From Helopsaltes ochotensis (taxonomy: Eukaryota; Chordata; Aves; Passeriformes; Locustellidae), in the NCBI GenBank assembly GCA_013400155.1, contig VXBM01001602.1, positions 91,700 to 155,699 on the forward strand: a stretch of DNA of 64,000 nt, read 5' to 3'. A program made the position numbers and the translations under genes. Position 1 is the first letter of the stretch. Each line of letters begins with the position of its first letter. Below, in pieces: positions 1 to 13,400 of this stretch. The notes under the pieces are model-generated. The model was not told the origin of the DNA, searched no databases, and saw only the letters and a program-made list of their open reading frames with translations.

Positions 1-1301
1 CTTCATACAAGCAAATGTAGAATTTGTTTTTAAATCAAGCAGAAATGCAGTAACATTTCATTTAAAGTAATAATAAAACCACCTTACTCATTCCTTTGTC
101 TGGCCCAGAGAAAGTGCAAGGTGTGGGTAGATACTGAGCCACAGAACCAGTTTTATATTACTGTTCTGGAGAGATGAGGAAAGTTAGAGCCTCTGATGGA
201 CTTGGCAAGGACTGCTTATAATGTCAACTTGAAAAAAGAAGGGCTCAGATACTGAAATGCTGAGTGGAAGGCTTCAGGGATTTCTTTAAGGGAACTCTAA
301 ATTGCGTCTTCCATACGGTGAAAATTCAGCACTTCTCTCTATTATAGTTAGGTATCCTCATGTAGTTCTGGGCGAACAGACTTCTTTTTCTTTGTTTTGA
401 ACACTGTGGCTAAGTGCTCTATGTTCTTGGTTTATAGAACTCAAATAATTAAACCCCCTTTGTGACAGCAAATGCCAGATCCTATGAAGAATTTCCTGCT
501 CTTTGTAATGCAACTGATTTTTTTCCCGAAAATAAAGCAAAATCTTTCCTTTTGGTGAAAGTGAAGCTTATTGAAAAAGAGTCTGAAATCAGATCAAAAT
601 AATGATCTGTTTGTGATGTAATAGAATGCTTCTATTGTAATAGAAAAAACGTAATAGAAGTGTAGGCTGAACAATGAGTTACAGCTAATGGAATTGTATG
701 AAGTCTCAATTTTGGTGGTTTTTTTTTTTTCATTCTCCATGATCCACCTTTTTTAATGTTACTATGTATTTTCAATAAGCCGGTAATTGTGTTCCAGTTT
801 AAACTTTAAATTTCTCACTTCATCAAGAGAGCATGCAAAATACAAAGCTACTTTTCTAAGAAATATATTTAGCAGTAGCATATGCCCATTTTTTAGTGCA
901 CATAAATGATTTTGATTCATAGGCAGAACAGAATTGCATTTATATATATTAACTATAAAAAATTAGGAGACTAATAATTCATTTTCTTTTAGTTATTAGT
1001 AATGCTTTAAAATGCTTCCTTAAAATAATTTTCCTTCCATTTCATCTTCCAAGACTAAGGCACATTTTTAGTTGAGAGAACATTGTCACCTGTGTGTAGT
1101 AGCTCTTTGTTGTTATCTAGGATCAGTCTCAGGTTCATAGTTTAGACATCTTTGGTGTGACCCAGTTAACTGTCCTTACTGTTTGCAAACCTAAAGGTCC
1201 TTCAGTCTAGACAGATTAAAGTTGCTAGCTAAGGATTCCATAATCAATGACAAGAAAAATCAGCCTGACTCAGATATTTTGTTGTCTTTTCTTCATTTTA
1301 G
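1..1301 (+). other. SCAF8: SCAF8 intron (3' part), window edge to first visible exon
   Basis: This is intron sequence, AT-rich, ending in the pyrimidine-rich acceptor TCTTTTCTTCATTTTAG at 1301. I searched it for the preceding CID exon, which should end in a codon for Lys before SKIVRVL, and did not find it. No repeat or RNA gene was recognised. Confidence 0.8.
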
Positions 1302-1458
1302 AGTAAAATTGTTAGAGTGCTAAATTTATGGCAGAAGAATAATGTGTTCAAGAGTGAAATTATTCAGCCTCTCTTGGATATGGCAGCAGGAATTCCTCCT
1401 CCCGTGGTGACCCCTGTCTTGCCCAGCACTACTGCTGCTATGAGCAACAATACGCCAG
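1302..1458 (+). CDS. SCAF8: SCAF8 exon: end of CTD-interacting domain
   Basis: Encodes residues 1-52 in phase 0 and leaves one base (G) for the next codon. It begins SKIVRVLNLWQKNNVF, the last helices of the CID fold that grips phosphorylated CTD heptads. A short Pro/Thr/Val linker follows (AAGIPPPVVTPVLP). The acceptor is at 1300-1301 and the donor G|GTAAAC at 1459. Confidence 0.96.
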
Positions 1459-4400
1459 GTAAACAAAACCAGATGGAAGTCATACTTTGAATCAAAACAC
1501 TTCTGTCAGCTTTGGTATGTTGCCTGTTAACATGCTGAAATATCTCACTCAAATGCTAGAAAGGAGTATATTACAGACACCATCAAGATCAGGCAAACAG
1601 GAAAACATATTATCAATATGGGCTTGATTGTTTTGTGCTCTGTGCATCTGCCTTGCTTATGTAGGTAGATATCAGGAAAATGGATTTTTAACTTTTCAAC
1701 AGATTTTTTTCTTTTGAGGTTGGGATCTTAGCGAAATTGGCAATATAGGACTGCCTTTTGGCACCTGCTTTGTAACCCACCTTTTGCTGATCCCATGCTT
1801 AAAAGCAATGAGATGGACAAATTTACCTTGGTTTTCGTTGGCAAAGCAAATATGTGAGATTTTCAGATCTTGGAGTGCCCTTTTCTGCATCTTCCAGCTC
1901 AGTTTTTTTTTATTTTTAATGAGTATGACTATATTAAATTGTTGGAATCGTAAGTCTTAAATTCTGATGCAAATTGACTTTTAGAACAGTAATCTAGTCA
2001 TATTTAGCATTCATTGGTGTATCTTTACTTCTGAGCTATAAATGCAGAATTATTTGCAGGTATGGAGGATTCTTGGCATGAAACTAATTATCAGAGTGTT
2101 GATTTAGTCTCAGTGTTTCTCTTGAGAAAAAACAATAAAACAAGCAATCCTCATGAATCCAGCTGAAATTTTTAGTAGAATCTTTAAGATTCCTCCTGGG
2201 GATAAAGTGCAAGTCCAGTGAGATTCAGACTAGCAGACAAGTAGATCGCTAACAATTATCTTTTGGTGTATGTAGTTTCCACTGAATATTTTGGAATACT
2301 GTGTGAAACCTAATAATTTTGACTTTGTCAGTGTTTTTGTTAGTAGCCCCAATAGATCAATAGTGAAAAGAACTGTGAACTACACGAACACAAAGTAATT
2401 CTGCTACTTGAGGAATGTTGATGTGACTCCGTGTTATTTCTGTGTGCTCTCCATGTATGTCAGAAAAATAGTTTCAATTTATGTGTTTTCTCAGTGTTTA
2501 ATAACAGCCTTTTTTTTCTTATATAATGCTATTTTTAGTTTCTGTGTTAAAATATTTTGGCATATTGATTTTTCTCTTTTTTAGGTACACCTGTGACTCC
2601 AGTTACCCCAGCCAATGTGGCACAGAGTTTACCTGATCCTTGGGTATCTCAGATTGCTAACACAGACACCCTTGCTGCTGTTGCACAGATTTTACAGAGT
2701 CCTCAAGGCCAACAGGTAACTATTTTGTAGACAGTTACACTGTAGACTGTCTGATACTTCACGTCTTTAAGGTACAGGTAAGGAATACTGTCATGAGTAT
2801 CTCCTTTATTTATGTCCGGTATCCATGTTAACTTTCATATGAGGTTATTCATCACAAGTAAGTTCCAGGTCAATTAAACTCCATGTTACCTCCTGTGGCC
2901 AGCCCTCTTTAAAGCCAGCACCTTTAATGCCTTAAAAGTGTCTCAAAAGGTAATTTCAAATAAGATGGTCTGTAACACATACTTGTCTGTATAAATAAGT
3001 ACAGATCTATTGCAGATGACTAAATCAAGAGCAACAATAACAGATTGTATATATCCACAATAAGATTTTGTGGATATATACAAAAGAGAATGCAAGTTAA
3101 AGCATATGTCTGTGTTGGATGCCTGAAGAAGACCTAAACATTTTGCAGAATTGCAGAATGGGAGCAAACTTGTTCAGGAAGTGTACTGTGTATTGATTCC
3201 ATTTTTTATCTTTCCATCAGCTAAACATAGATTCTATTTTTCAGCATTCAAAAATGAGATTTTCAAAGTTACTGTATTCTTCAATTTTTAAATGTTCAGC
3301 TCCAAAAGGGCCATGATGTACAGCATCACAAGAACTACTTGTTCTCATGACCTGCAGATACATCAGTCAAGCACACCCAATGGGCTTTCTGTAAAACTGC
3401 AGATAATTTTTCAGTCTGTGCTAGAGCTATGGCACCTACGTAACTTTGGCATTATGATTTTGATTTGCGCTGAGGTTGTTTTACCTGCTGGCATACTAAA
3501 CAAAAATCTCACACATATAAATGAGAAGCAGTGGCCAGTGAAAGCTCTGCTGCTGGCAGTAACAACTTTACTTAGTGAGAAATGTTTTTACAGTGTTTAG
3601 CTAACTAGAGTTGTCTGTAATTGTTCAAGTCTACTGGAGGGAATATTTTTATCTGATTACATTAGAAGAAATAAAATCACTGAAAGGCAAAATAACAGGA
3701 GTTTGTGGGATACTTTGTGAAATATGAAGGAAAAATAGTGAACAAGCTCTTAAAGAAGTAAAGGGTATAAAATGAGAATAAAAATGAGAATGGTAAATAT
3801 ATGAAAAGTCAGTGAGGTAATTTTAAACATTGTTGCTTAGAGAGTAGAGAAAAAGAAAATGAAGCGAGAGAAAAAAATGGAGATGAGAAAGGAATTAGGA
3901 TTTTAAAGAAAGCAGATCACAAAGAAATAACATTTGTATATTAGGTCAAAATAGTCTTAAGCAGAAGAGGGGAGACAGACTGGGTACACAGTAAATATGT
4001 ACATGCAGATGTCTAGGATTGGTAGAGGAACTATGATATTTGCTTACATCCTGTCCATCTCTTTTCTTGTTCTCTAAACCATTCCATCTGCCACTTGCCT
4101 CTCTCTGGCTCCCCAGCTGCAAAGACCTTGATTTAATCCTACAATTGTGTTTTATGGGTGGGAATACATGCAGGTAAATTGAGAGTCTAGACATAAGAGG
4201 GCCAACTAAGAAAGATGTGACCGACAAGAATGTGAAAACAGCAAGAATGGTGCCCACCCAGGATTTTTCCACTCTAGGGTCTCCATCTCTGCCTCTTCAG
4301 TTTGATTCCTTCCTACTGAGAGCAATGCTGAACCAGCTGTATCAGACAAAAGGGGGTAAGGGGGGGAACTCCTCAGCTTTGCCTATTGCAGTAATCAGGG

Positions 4401-7400
4401 AAAGCTTTTGCTGAGGTAGAACAATTGAGGCCTTTTCAGAGACTCTGCTGTATAGGAAATCTGTAAAACTGTTTTTAAAAGAACAGAGAAAATTGTTTCA
4501 CATTATCAGAAAGTAACTCTAAAACAATCTTGAAAAAGGGTCACAAATTTTTGAGGCGTTGTGGAAAAGAAATTCAGCCTAATCAGTTTATGAAGTTTCT
4601 AGTGAAGGGAGGGATTGGACCTTCAAGAGTTCAGTGGGGAAACCTGTAAGAGTTGAAGGTAAGGGTAGTCAGGGACTTATGTCAGGAAGTTTGAACTACC
4701 TGAATTTACTCAACCTTTTTTTCCACAAAAATCTAAAGATAAGGCTCTAGGGATTTATCTCAAGGAATGTCAAAGAACTACTTCCTGTAATTCCACAGTG
4801 GTTTAGGAGAGCTTCTTTCCATAGAGGTTTTTTTTTCTTAAGACAAATCTGCACAATTTTGTGGAAGCATCCTTATTCAACAGCTAAATTGATCTCCACG
4901 TGAAAAAGCCTTTTATTTCCTGATTAGGACAGCTTCTCTAGAAGATTATATATAAATAGGAATTTGAAGTAAAGAAAGCAAGATAGACCAAGTGATTGAT
5001 TTGTACATTTTCATTTTATGTTTTGTTAACATAGCAAGAGAATTGTATTCTATCCACCCACACCTGAGTTTCACCATGAGATTTCACTTGTGACTTATGC
5101 AGAGACACCGGTGCAAGCTCTCTCTATGAGCAGGTTGCATTGGCATAAAGTGGAGCTTGCCACGGTGCAGTTTTTTTTCTCTGTATGAATGTTGTTACAG
5201 GACACAGATCATCCTAATATAGGTGGGCCCTTAGGAAGGTGGAGTAGGCTAACAGATTTTTTTCAGGTCAAAAGGAATCAAACTGGAGAAACAGAAGAGG
5301 GGGAACCCTAGAAAGCAGGAAATCCTGAGTGGTGACTGGCATCATCATGCAACCTGTCAGAGCAAGTTAGGAAGAAGAAGCATCTGCCTATCTTATCAGC
5401 CCCAGAAAACAAATTAGCCAGTAAGTGGGAACAAAATTTGCTGTAAATGAAAACAAATTAAGACAAAATAATAGCCATAGGTTAGATGATACTTCATTCC
5501 TGAGAGTTCTTTTACTAAGTGGAGGAGGAACAGTCTATTTTGTACTTTGTTTTTTTGCTTTAAAAAAATTTTGTTCAATGTATTTGTTATCTTTTCTCTT
5601 TTAGCTTCAGCAGTTGATACAGACACTGCAGATACAGCAGCAGAAACCTCAGCCTTCGCTACTTCAAGCCCTGGACGCCGGTCTCGTCGTCCAGCTACAG
5701 GCCCTCACAGCACAACTCACAGCTGCAGCTGCTGCTGCTAACACACTTAATCCACTGGAACAGAGTGTCTCTTTTAATAAGGTAGAAGTAGAATAATAGA
5801 AATTGGAAGAAGTATTTATTTTTGAAATATATGTGAGAAGTTCTTTTGGATTTTATTGTTTGACTTTGGATATTTTAAAAATACATGAATGTACTATGAA
5901 GTGCTACAGCTTGAAAATACAAAAAAAATCTAGACAGTAGGGTAGATGAAAATATTAGTTTTAATGAGTTTAGGGCTAAATAGTGCATTGTAGAATATCT
6001 AGAGTTGGAAGGGACCCACAAAGGTTATTGAATACCGTAATGGATTTGATTTATGATTTAGCAAAATTAAGCCATTGTTACATATTTCTCCCCACCCTAT
6101 GTAATACAGCAATGAGAATTGTTTCTTACAAGGTAATAAATGGAAAATTTGAGGAATTAATATGCACTCTTTGCTCAGAAGAGTAAAAAGTTGGATTTGT
6201 AATTCTCTTGCATTATGAAGTATGTGCCAAGAAAACTTAAATCTTAGCCACAAAGTGATCTAAGTGAATAAATAAGCCTGTAGGTAAAGAAACTTCTGTG
6301 GCAAAACAACCCAAAACCAACCAACCAACCAACCAACCACCAACTGCACATCACCCACCCCCCCCCCAAAAAAAAAACAAAAAAAAAAAAAAAAAACCAA
6401 AAAAATACCAAAACAAAGAATCCCCAAACCAAACTACAAACAAAACCAGGATGCAGGAATTTAAGACTACTAATATAATTGCATGCCAGGTAGCAACAAC
6501 CGTGCAGGCAATTGCAGTCATAGTAGTATAATACCTATAATAAAGAAAAGGAAGAACTTCTGCTCAAAGAAATATAACCAACTAACTGAATAAATAAATA
6601 AATATTGTTCTATTTTCTTTGGAAGAAACTATGTGTGTGTACATAATCTCTGTAGGATTGTTCTGGAGTGAATCAATAGTAAGAATTAGGAAGTTGGAGA
6701 AGCAAAAACCCCTTTTTATCTTTAAGCCAGATAATGTCTTTTTATTGAAAGTAATGCAGCTATAAAAGTAAGTCAAGAAAAGAATGGCCTGTGCTCCTGC
6801 TATACCACAGCTATAACCATCAACTTGAGAAGGATGTAATCCCAGGGAATGCATGCATCAGTTAATAGGGACTGCTGTAATTTTTACATACAGGAAGTAT
6901 TTTAGAATACAGCATTATTCTGCAGACTTTAATTCCAGCATTTCCATGGATTGGTATATTCATAGGTGTGGCTGTTTTGAATTTTGGACGGCTTAAATGA
7001 AATAAATTGAGGGAATTCACATTCTGATGAGATGTTTGTATACAGACATAAAAGAAAGGGCTGCTTTTATGTTAAAAAACCATTTATTATGTGATTCAAA
7101 GGACACTGTGAAGCGTAGTTTTCATTCCATAACATCATGTTTGTGAATTGGATAACAAATATAAATAGTGCAAAAAGATAATTTTGATGAATGCATAAAT
7201 ATCCATATTTATTAAAAAAGTCTTATTTTGGCAGTTCTTCCAATCTTTTGTTTTCAATTTCTTCAGTCTGTAGTATCTTGTGTTACTTAATTGTGCAAAT
7301 TAATCTGCATTATGTGAAACATTCTTTTGGCAACATCAAATGGTTGACGATGGAGCCAAATACTTGTGTTACAGTAAAAAAAAATTTTGATCAGCATTTC

Positions 7401-10400
7401 CTATGCATTTACCCTACTCCTTTTATTTTAATTTCCAAAGAGAATATCCTGATTCTGATGAAAAAAATTGTTTCCTTTCTAATAAACAGCTTTTTTCATG
7501 TCTTTAATCCTTTCTGTTGCTTTTTCTGAGTGTATTTTCTTCTCAGGTAATTAAAAAAACATATGTAGCATAAAGGGAAGGTTCTGTGCTTTTTCTATGC
7601 ACGTGTGTGTTACATTAAACTTGGTATCCTAGTATTTGATTTAATTTAATTTGATTTAATTTCTACTACTCCATTTTAGACAGTAGTCTTTTACAAACTA
7701 TGTAAAAATCAAGATAGTTCAGATTTTTAATTTCAATATGTATGATGTTACTTAAACCAAATGTAAACAAAAATCAGACTGCACGCTTACCTGTCTTGGC
7801 TGGGAGTTCTCTTGTTTTCTCTGGCCTTGGTTAATGTAAATGTTTGTTTTATTTGTCATGAACTAGTTACTAGTTTTTATTTATTTCTTTTCTCAGTCCT
7901 ATAAATAATACATATTCTGTTATTTTCCTTCCTGCTTTGTCATGATGGAAGATACATGATGATTAATAGTATTTTAAGTTTAGAGATTGTTTTTCTAAAA
8001 TGCATAATTTTTTTCAGAGCAGCAGCATTTTATAAGTGCCTCACTGGAAAATATTCTAGCAATACAAACAAAAAAGGCAGTCACCTTGCTGTAAATGGAT
8101 TAGATATATATGATGAAAGTTGTTCTGAATTTTAACATCCCATCTCACATAAGCTTGTTGGTCTGTGTTTCTACTGTGTTTTCTCAGAGATGTATTCCGT
8201 CCTGCTTTCATAAATATTATATTGGGAAAAGTGGTTCTAAAAATTCTTGATCAGTGATTGATCCATCTTCTAGCTGGCTTATGCTTTGTTCTTCTTGCTC
8301 GACTCCAGTAATTGAGAGTAAATAGAGCATCCTGAGAAAGAAAATGGGTTACTGAATCATTGTGACTTGTTGCTGAAGAAGCTTTTTTCTTTAGTATTTC
8401 AGAATGACTGCTGTATGTTCTCATCCTCTTGTTTTTTTTCTTCTGAGATTAAGGTGTGACAAGAAGTTATGATGGTTGATAGTATAGCATTAGCTCTGCT
8501 TTTCAGAAAACTTCCAAGGTGTGTAAAGATGCACAGGCATGGCTTCAATAGTGCGTCTCTATCATTAAATAGTGAAAAAAAGGCAATCTCACCGACAAAC
8601 AACATCTGTTGTCTTTCTTTTGCTTGTTCCTTAGTTTTCCTCTTCAAGAAAATGAAGTGCTACTAAAATGCTCCTGAGCTTTTTAAAGTTAATAGACAAA
8701 CTTTTTTTACTTAAGCAGAACTCCAGTGTAGACATCTTCACTGATAACACAGGAAATTTATCCAACTTTGTCTCCTTGTCAGATACCTTTCTTTTTATCC
8801 ATTAGAAGGATTATTTCTCTTACATGATAACTGCTTGCTTTGATTTTTTTTTGCAGACTATGTGAGAAGTTGTTTTCAAGGAGCAGTATATTTGAAGGAA
8901 TTCAGGTTGTCTAAATGACACGTGTGTGTGAAAATACAATAATTCTTTGTGAAGTAATAATCAAGCTGTAGGTCTTCTCTTGATATGAGCAGAGCAGTTT
9001 GATGATTACCAAAGGATTGAATAGTTGGCCTCTTCGTAGTAATTTCTTCTAGTTAAAGGTACCATTATATAAAATTGATCTTTATTTAAGCTTTACTCCA
9101 AAATACCTCTTAGTTACTGTGGAAAGAACATGTAGTTGTTGCAGCAGAGCTCAGGAAAGCTGGGCCAAGATTTGATGCACTCATTGGTAGCAATAGTAGT
9201 ATGGCATTTAATTTTCTATTCAGGTTATTTGCCAATTTTTTTTTGTTTTTTTTGTTTTTTTTTTTAAGTTGAGAAATAAGAGCATCTTCCTGTTAAAAAG
9301 GAAATATGCATAAAGGGACATATAAGTAGTCTTCAGTAATGCTTATTTTTTTTTCTCCTAGAAGCTGATGGACAGGTTTGACTTTGGGGAAGAATCTGAA
9401 CAAAATGAAGAGCCTAAAAAGGAAACTCCCTCTTCTCAGTTGTAAGACCAAGCTATGTTTCTTATGGAAAATGCTAAAATTTGCCTGGTGCTAGTTGAAA
9501 ATTAGGATTAAGTGAGGAAAATACTTACTTCAGAGCATACGTACACTAAAAGAGTAGAAAAAGATGATTTTCTAAATTAACATGCACATGTTACTTTAAG
9601 TCTGTGTGCCAGAATATTTTTTGACTTCAGGCTAAAGTTAGCATGTTCTTTGCTTTATATGGTTGTATTTATACAGTTGATGGGATTGTGATGATATTAG
9701 AAGGTGGAATTAGCTCCATTGTCATCGTTATTTTACATTTTAAATAAACAGAAACCCAGTTGTTAAGACCTATTTACTGACTGTTTAAACAAAGAGAAAA
9801 ACTGTAGGCTTTTTTTTTTTAATTTAAGTTATTTCATTTTAGGCCATTAGTACCAGAATCTGTGAACAACTCACTTTTTCACCAACTAGCTGAACAGCTG
9901 CAGCAACAAAATTTAGAACATCTCAGACAACAGCTTCTGGAGCAGCAGCAACCTCAAAAGGTAAGAACTCCATCTTGTGGCTGTTGTAGTAATTTATGTT
10001 CTCTGATTTTAAAAAGCATATTCCAGGATAAAAAAATTGTGTTGTTACTGACAGTTTTTGTATTGTTAAAGTCTTTGTCACTAGCTGAGCATGTAACAGA
10101 AGCTTGCAGAGTAAGTGGGATAAGTGGGAAAAAGTGCTCAAAGCAGAAAAAACCCACAACAAAATGTGTGGAGAGTACATATTATATTGCTTCTTCTAAG
10201 AAAGAGTACTCGTTAGGTAAGTTAGACATGACTGTGCTTTGGCTGTTCAGCTCTTTATATGGGAAAGAAAATACTTCCGCATGCTTCCAGAAGAAATAAG
10301 GTGAGCAGTGAAGTGATTATGCTCCTGTCTCTGAAGGGAGGACAGAATAGAGACTGCGGGTAACTTTAATTTCTGCAGGTTTTATGTCTTGACTAATAAT

Positions 10401-13400
10401 TGATGAAATAATTCTGTTGAAGAATCTGAGCTAAAGAATAGAGTCACATATTTCCTGAGAAATTACTCATTAAGAACTGGTACTTGAGATAACTCAAGGT
10501 TCCTTCTTAACTATCTGAGTTGTGTCCTCTCTATGCTGGGTAACTTGGCTTATTTCTACTGAGATTAGTCCTCAGTATTAACTATTCTTTTCCCGTCCTG
10601 ATCCCATTTAAAAAAACCCCAAAAAACCCAAAAAAATAAACAAAAGTATTTTGTCTTGATCCTGGCTAGGTATAAAGTGGACTTCCTGTGGAATATTTGG
10701 ATCTGCTTTCACAGGAAAATAGAAACCTCAGATTGAAAGAAAAGATAAGGGATCACAAATTTAAACAAACATCTGTTGGAGATTTTAGTTCAAGCTGGGC
10801 TATGGCGAAGTCATAGAACCATTGAATAGTCAGGGTTGTAAGAGACCTTAAGATCATCAAGTCCAGCTGTCAACAACCACTGCCACTGTAAGCCCTGAAC
10901 CACTAAACCACATCACCCAGCCCAGATCCAGTTACTTCTTCAACTCCTCTAGGGATGGTGACCCCACCACCTCCTGAAAAATCTATTCCACTGCCTGAGC
11001 CAAGTGCCTCAACTTTAAATCAAGAATGCCATTTAAGCTTTGAATTTGTGACTTCAATAATTTAATTTTTACTAGATATTGTTTCTTTATTGCTTTATTG
11101 TACTGTTTTATTTTCATTTCTCATTTAAGTGTAGTAAATGAAAAATAACATACAACATAACTACAGACTAAATAGTTTTTGGTCTTGGTGGATATCTAGC
11201 CATTTCTGTCTTTAAACACTAAAAATGTTGTAAGGAATAAAGCATTGAAGAACGATCTGTTTGAGGAGCTTTTGATGTGTCATATTAAAAAGGAACTGTC
11301 TAATCGGAAAATAAAAATATTGAATGCCTACCTCATTGTAAAATAAGCAAAATAAAAGTTTACAATACATTTATGGGTAGAACATTTACTTGATTCTCCT
11401 CTTACTATTTAATTTTCTATTACAAAACCTGATGAATTTTCTCTTCAGATCCAGTCTTGTCTAGTCACTATGGAGAGAAAGTTTTATTTTCACCTTGATA
11501 ACAGCTAAAAGATACAAACTGCTGCTGGAACTAGTTTGTAGTGACTGCAGTTATGGGTAATATTTTCTTTAATTCCATGTGTAAGTTTCATTGAGAAAGA
11601 TCAAAGAGAAAGAGAAGGAAAGATAAAGCACAAAACAAAATTATTAGGCATCTGATGAGGAGCAGAGGGAAAGGAGGAGAGGACAGAAGATAAAAACAGA
11701 AAGAGCAACAGGAATTGTAGGCATTGATATCAAGAAACAGATGGTTGAACAATAATTAAATATAAGGAAAATGAGACAAAACATTCTGTCAGAAGGCAAA
11801 TAAATTAACTGAATTATAGTAGAATACTTTTTACAAACTTATTATGTTTAAAAAATAAAAAGATAAAATTGTTACTACTAGTCATTCTGCTAATTTCCCG
11901 TCATTCTCTGGGCAGATAGAACATGTAGGATTCTTTTATTTAAAAGTCAAAATATAGTGATGATCACTGAAATGTTTACTTGCAGTAATGGATTATAGAT
12001 TTAAAATTACTTTTCAAAATTGTTCTCATATAATTTCTGAGTATTTTAATTTAATTTATTCTAGTTCTTGAATTTATCCTGTATGTTAGAGCTATGTTTT
12101 CCAAATCTGTACTTTCAGGCAATGCACAGGCTGTAATAGCTTTTTCTCTAGCAAATGATCAACACCTTGAGTATTCCACATTCATTAATTTTGTGTTTTT
12201 TCAGAACTGTTTATTTTGTTAGATCTCTTGAAATTGTCATGTTGTCATGTTGGCATAAATGACATCACTTCCTCCCTTACCTTTCAGTAACTGCTTGTCT
12301 GAAATCTTGTGTGTACTGTAGTTTTTTGATTTAGCAAATAGATACTAATCTTTTGTAATCAAGAATATTAATTATTTCAAAGTTTTGTGTTTAGGGATGA
12401 TACCATAAAAAAGGCATGGAACAGATTGATATCCAGTTCAGCTTTCATATTGAGAAGTGGGAATATTATTTTCATTTACTATTATAGTTGCAATTGCAAG
12501 GGGCTTTATGGTATTTTATTACTTGTTATTTAGGCGAGCCCTGAGGAGAATCAAGAGGGAAATTTTGGTTCAGAGCACTCTGCATCACCATCACAAGGGA
12601 GTAGTCAACAGCAGTTTTTAGAAGTGGAAGCAAATGTAGATGATTCAATGGATATTCAACAACAGGTAAAACTATTCAAAATTTTATTACAGAAGTTAAA
12701 AGGAAAACACATACAAACATGATTCCAAGTCATATATATTATGAGTATATTTAAGTGCTGTTGAACATCTTTTATGTCTGACCTCAGGACATGGATATAG
12801 ATGAAGGTCAGGATATTGCTGAAGAAGAGATTTTTGAACAAGAGGAAAAGAAATCGGCTGTTCGTTCAAGATCAAGAACTCGTTCAAGATCTCGTTCAAG
12901 GTTTTGTAATTACCTTTATTAAGTAAATTAAGTTTTTCTGAAAAAAAGTTGTAATTTGTGATTGTCAGTCTTAATTCTGTATTTTCCAAAATTGTCATAA
13001 GCAGTTTTTGACAATGAAAAGACATGTTCATTAAATATTTGTGTGTTAGATGCAGACTTTAGATATGAGAGTTCACTTGCCATATCTGTGGTTTAACTGA
13101 AATTTTTTAAGACCCATTCAGGTTACAGAAATAACTAACACTAACCAGCCAGTGGACAGGGTTTCTGTGCCAGAGAATTAGGTACTGTAGATACAGAACA
13201 TTTTGAATGTGTTTTGTTTTAAGGTGTATATTCTATTCCTCACCCAAATGTCATTAAGTTTATTTCCTTAAGCAGTTTTAGTGAATATATTGGAAATATC
13301 TGTGTAATGCCTAAAGTTTGTAGTTAAAAGACAAGTAAGTCAGAGTAATTTTTTTTTAACTCAACATACTAAAATTAAGTATTTTGTAGGTCACCAAGAA

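Larger units (their letters stand above)
5782..9361 (+). other. SCAF8: SCAF8 intron with low-complexity tract and CR1 scrap
   Basis: A 3.6-kb intron. It contains a probable CR1 tail scrap at about 5990-6034, a C/A-rich low-complexity block at 6300-6445, and a T-rich stretch at about 9238-9266. The acceptor is TTTTTTTTCTCCTAG at 9361. The reading frames inside 6244-6531 come from the low-complexity block. Confidence 0.75.

Noticed and set aside
3045..3083. Intronic hairpin as a microRNA gene
   Set aside because: The stem is 16 bp, too short for a typical pre-miRNA, and the flanks do not extend the pairing.
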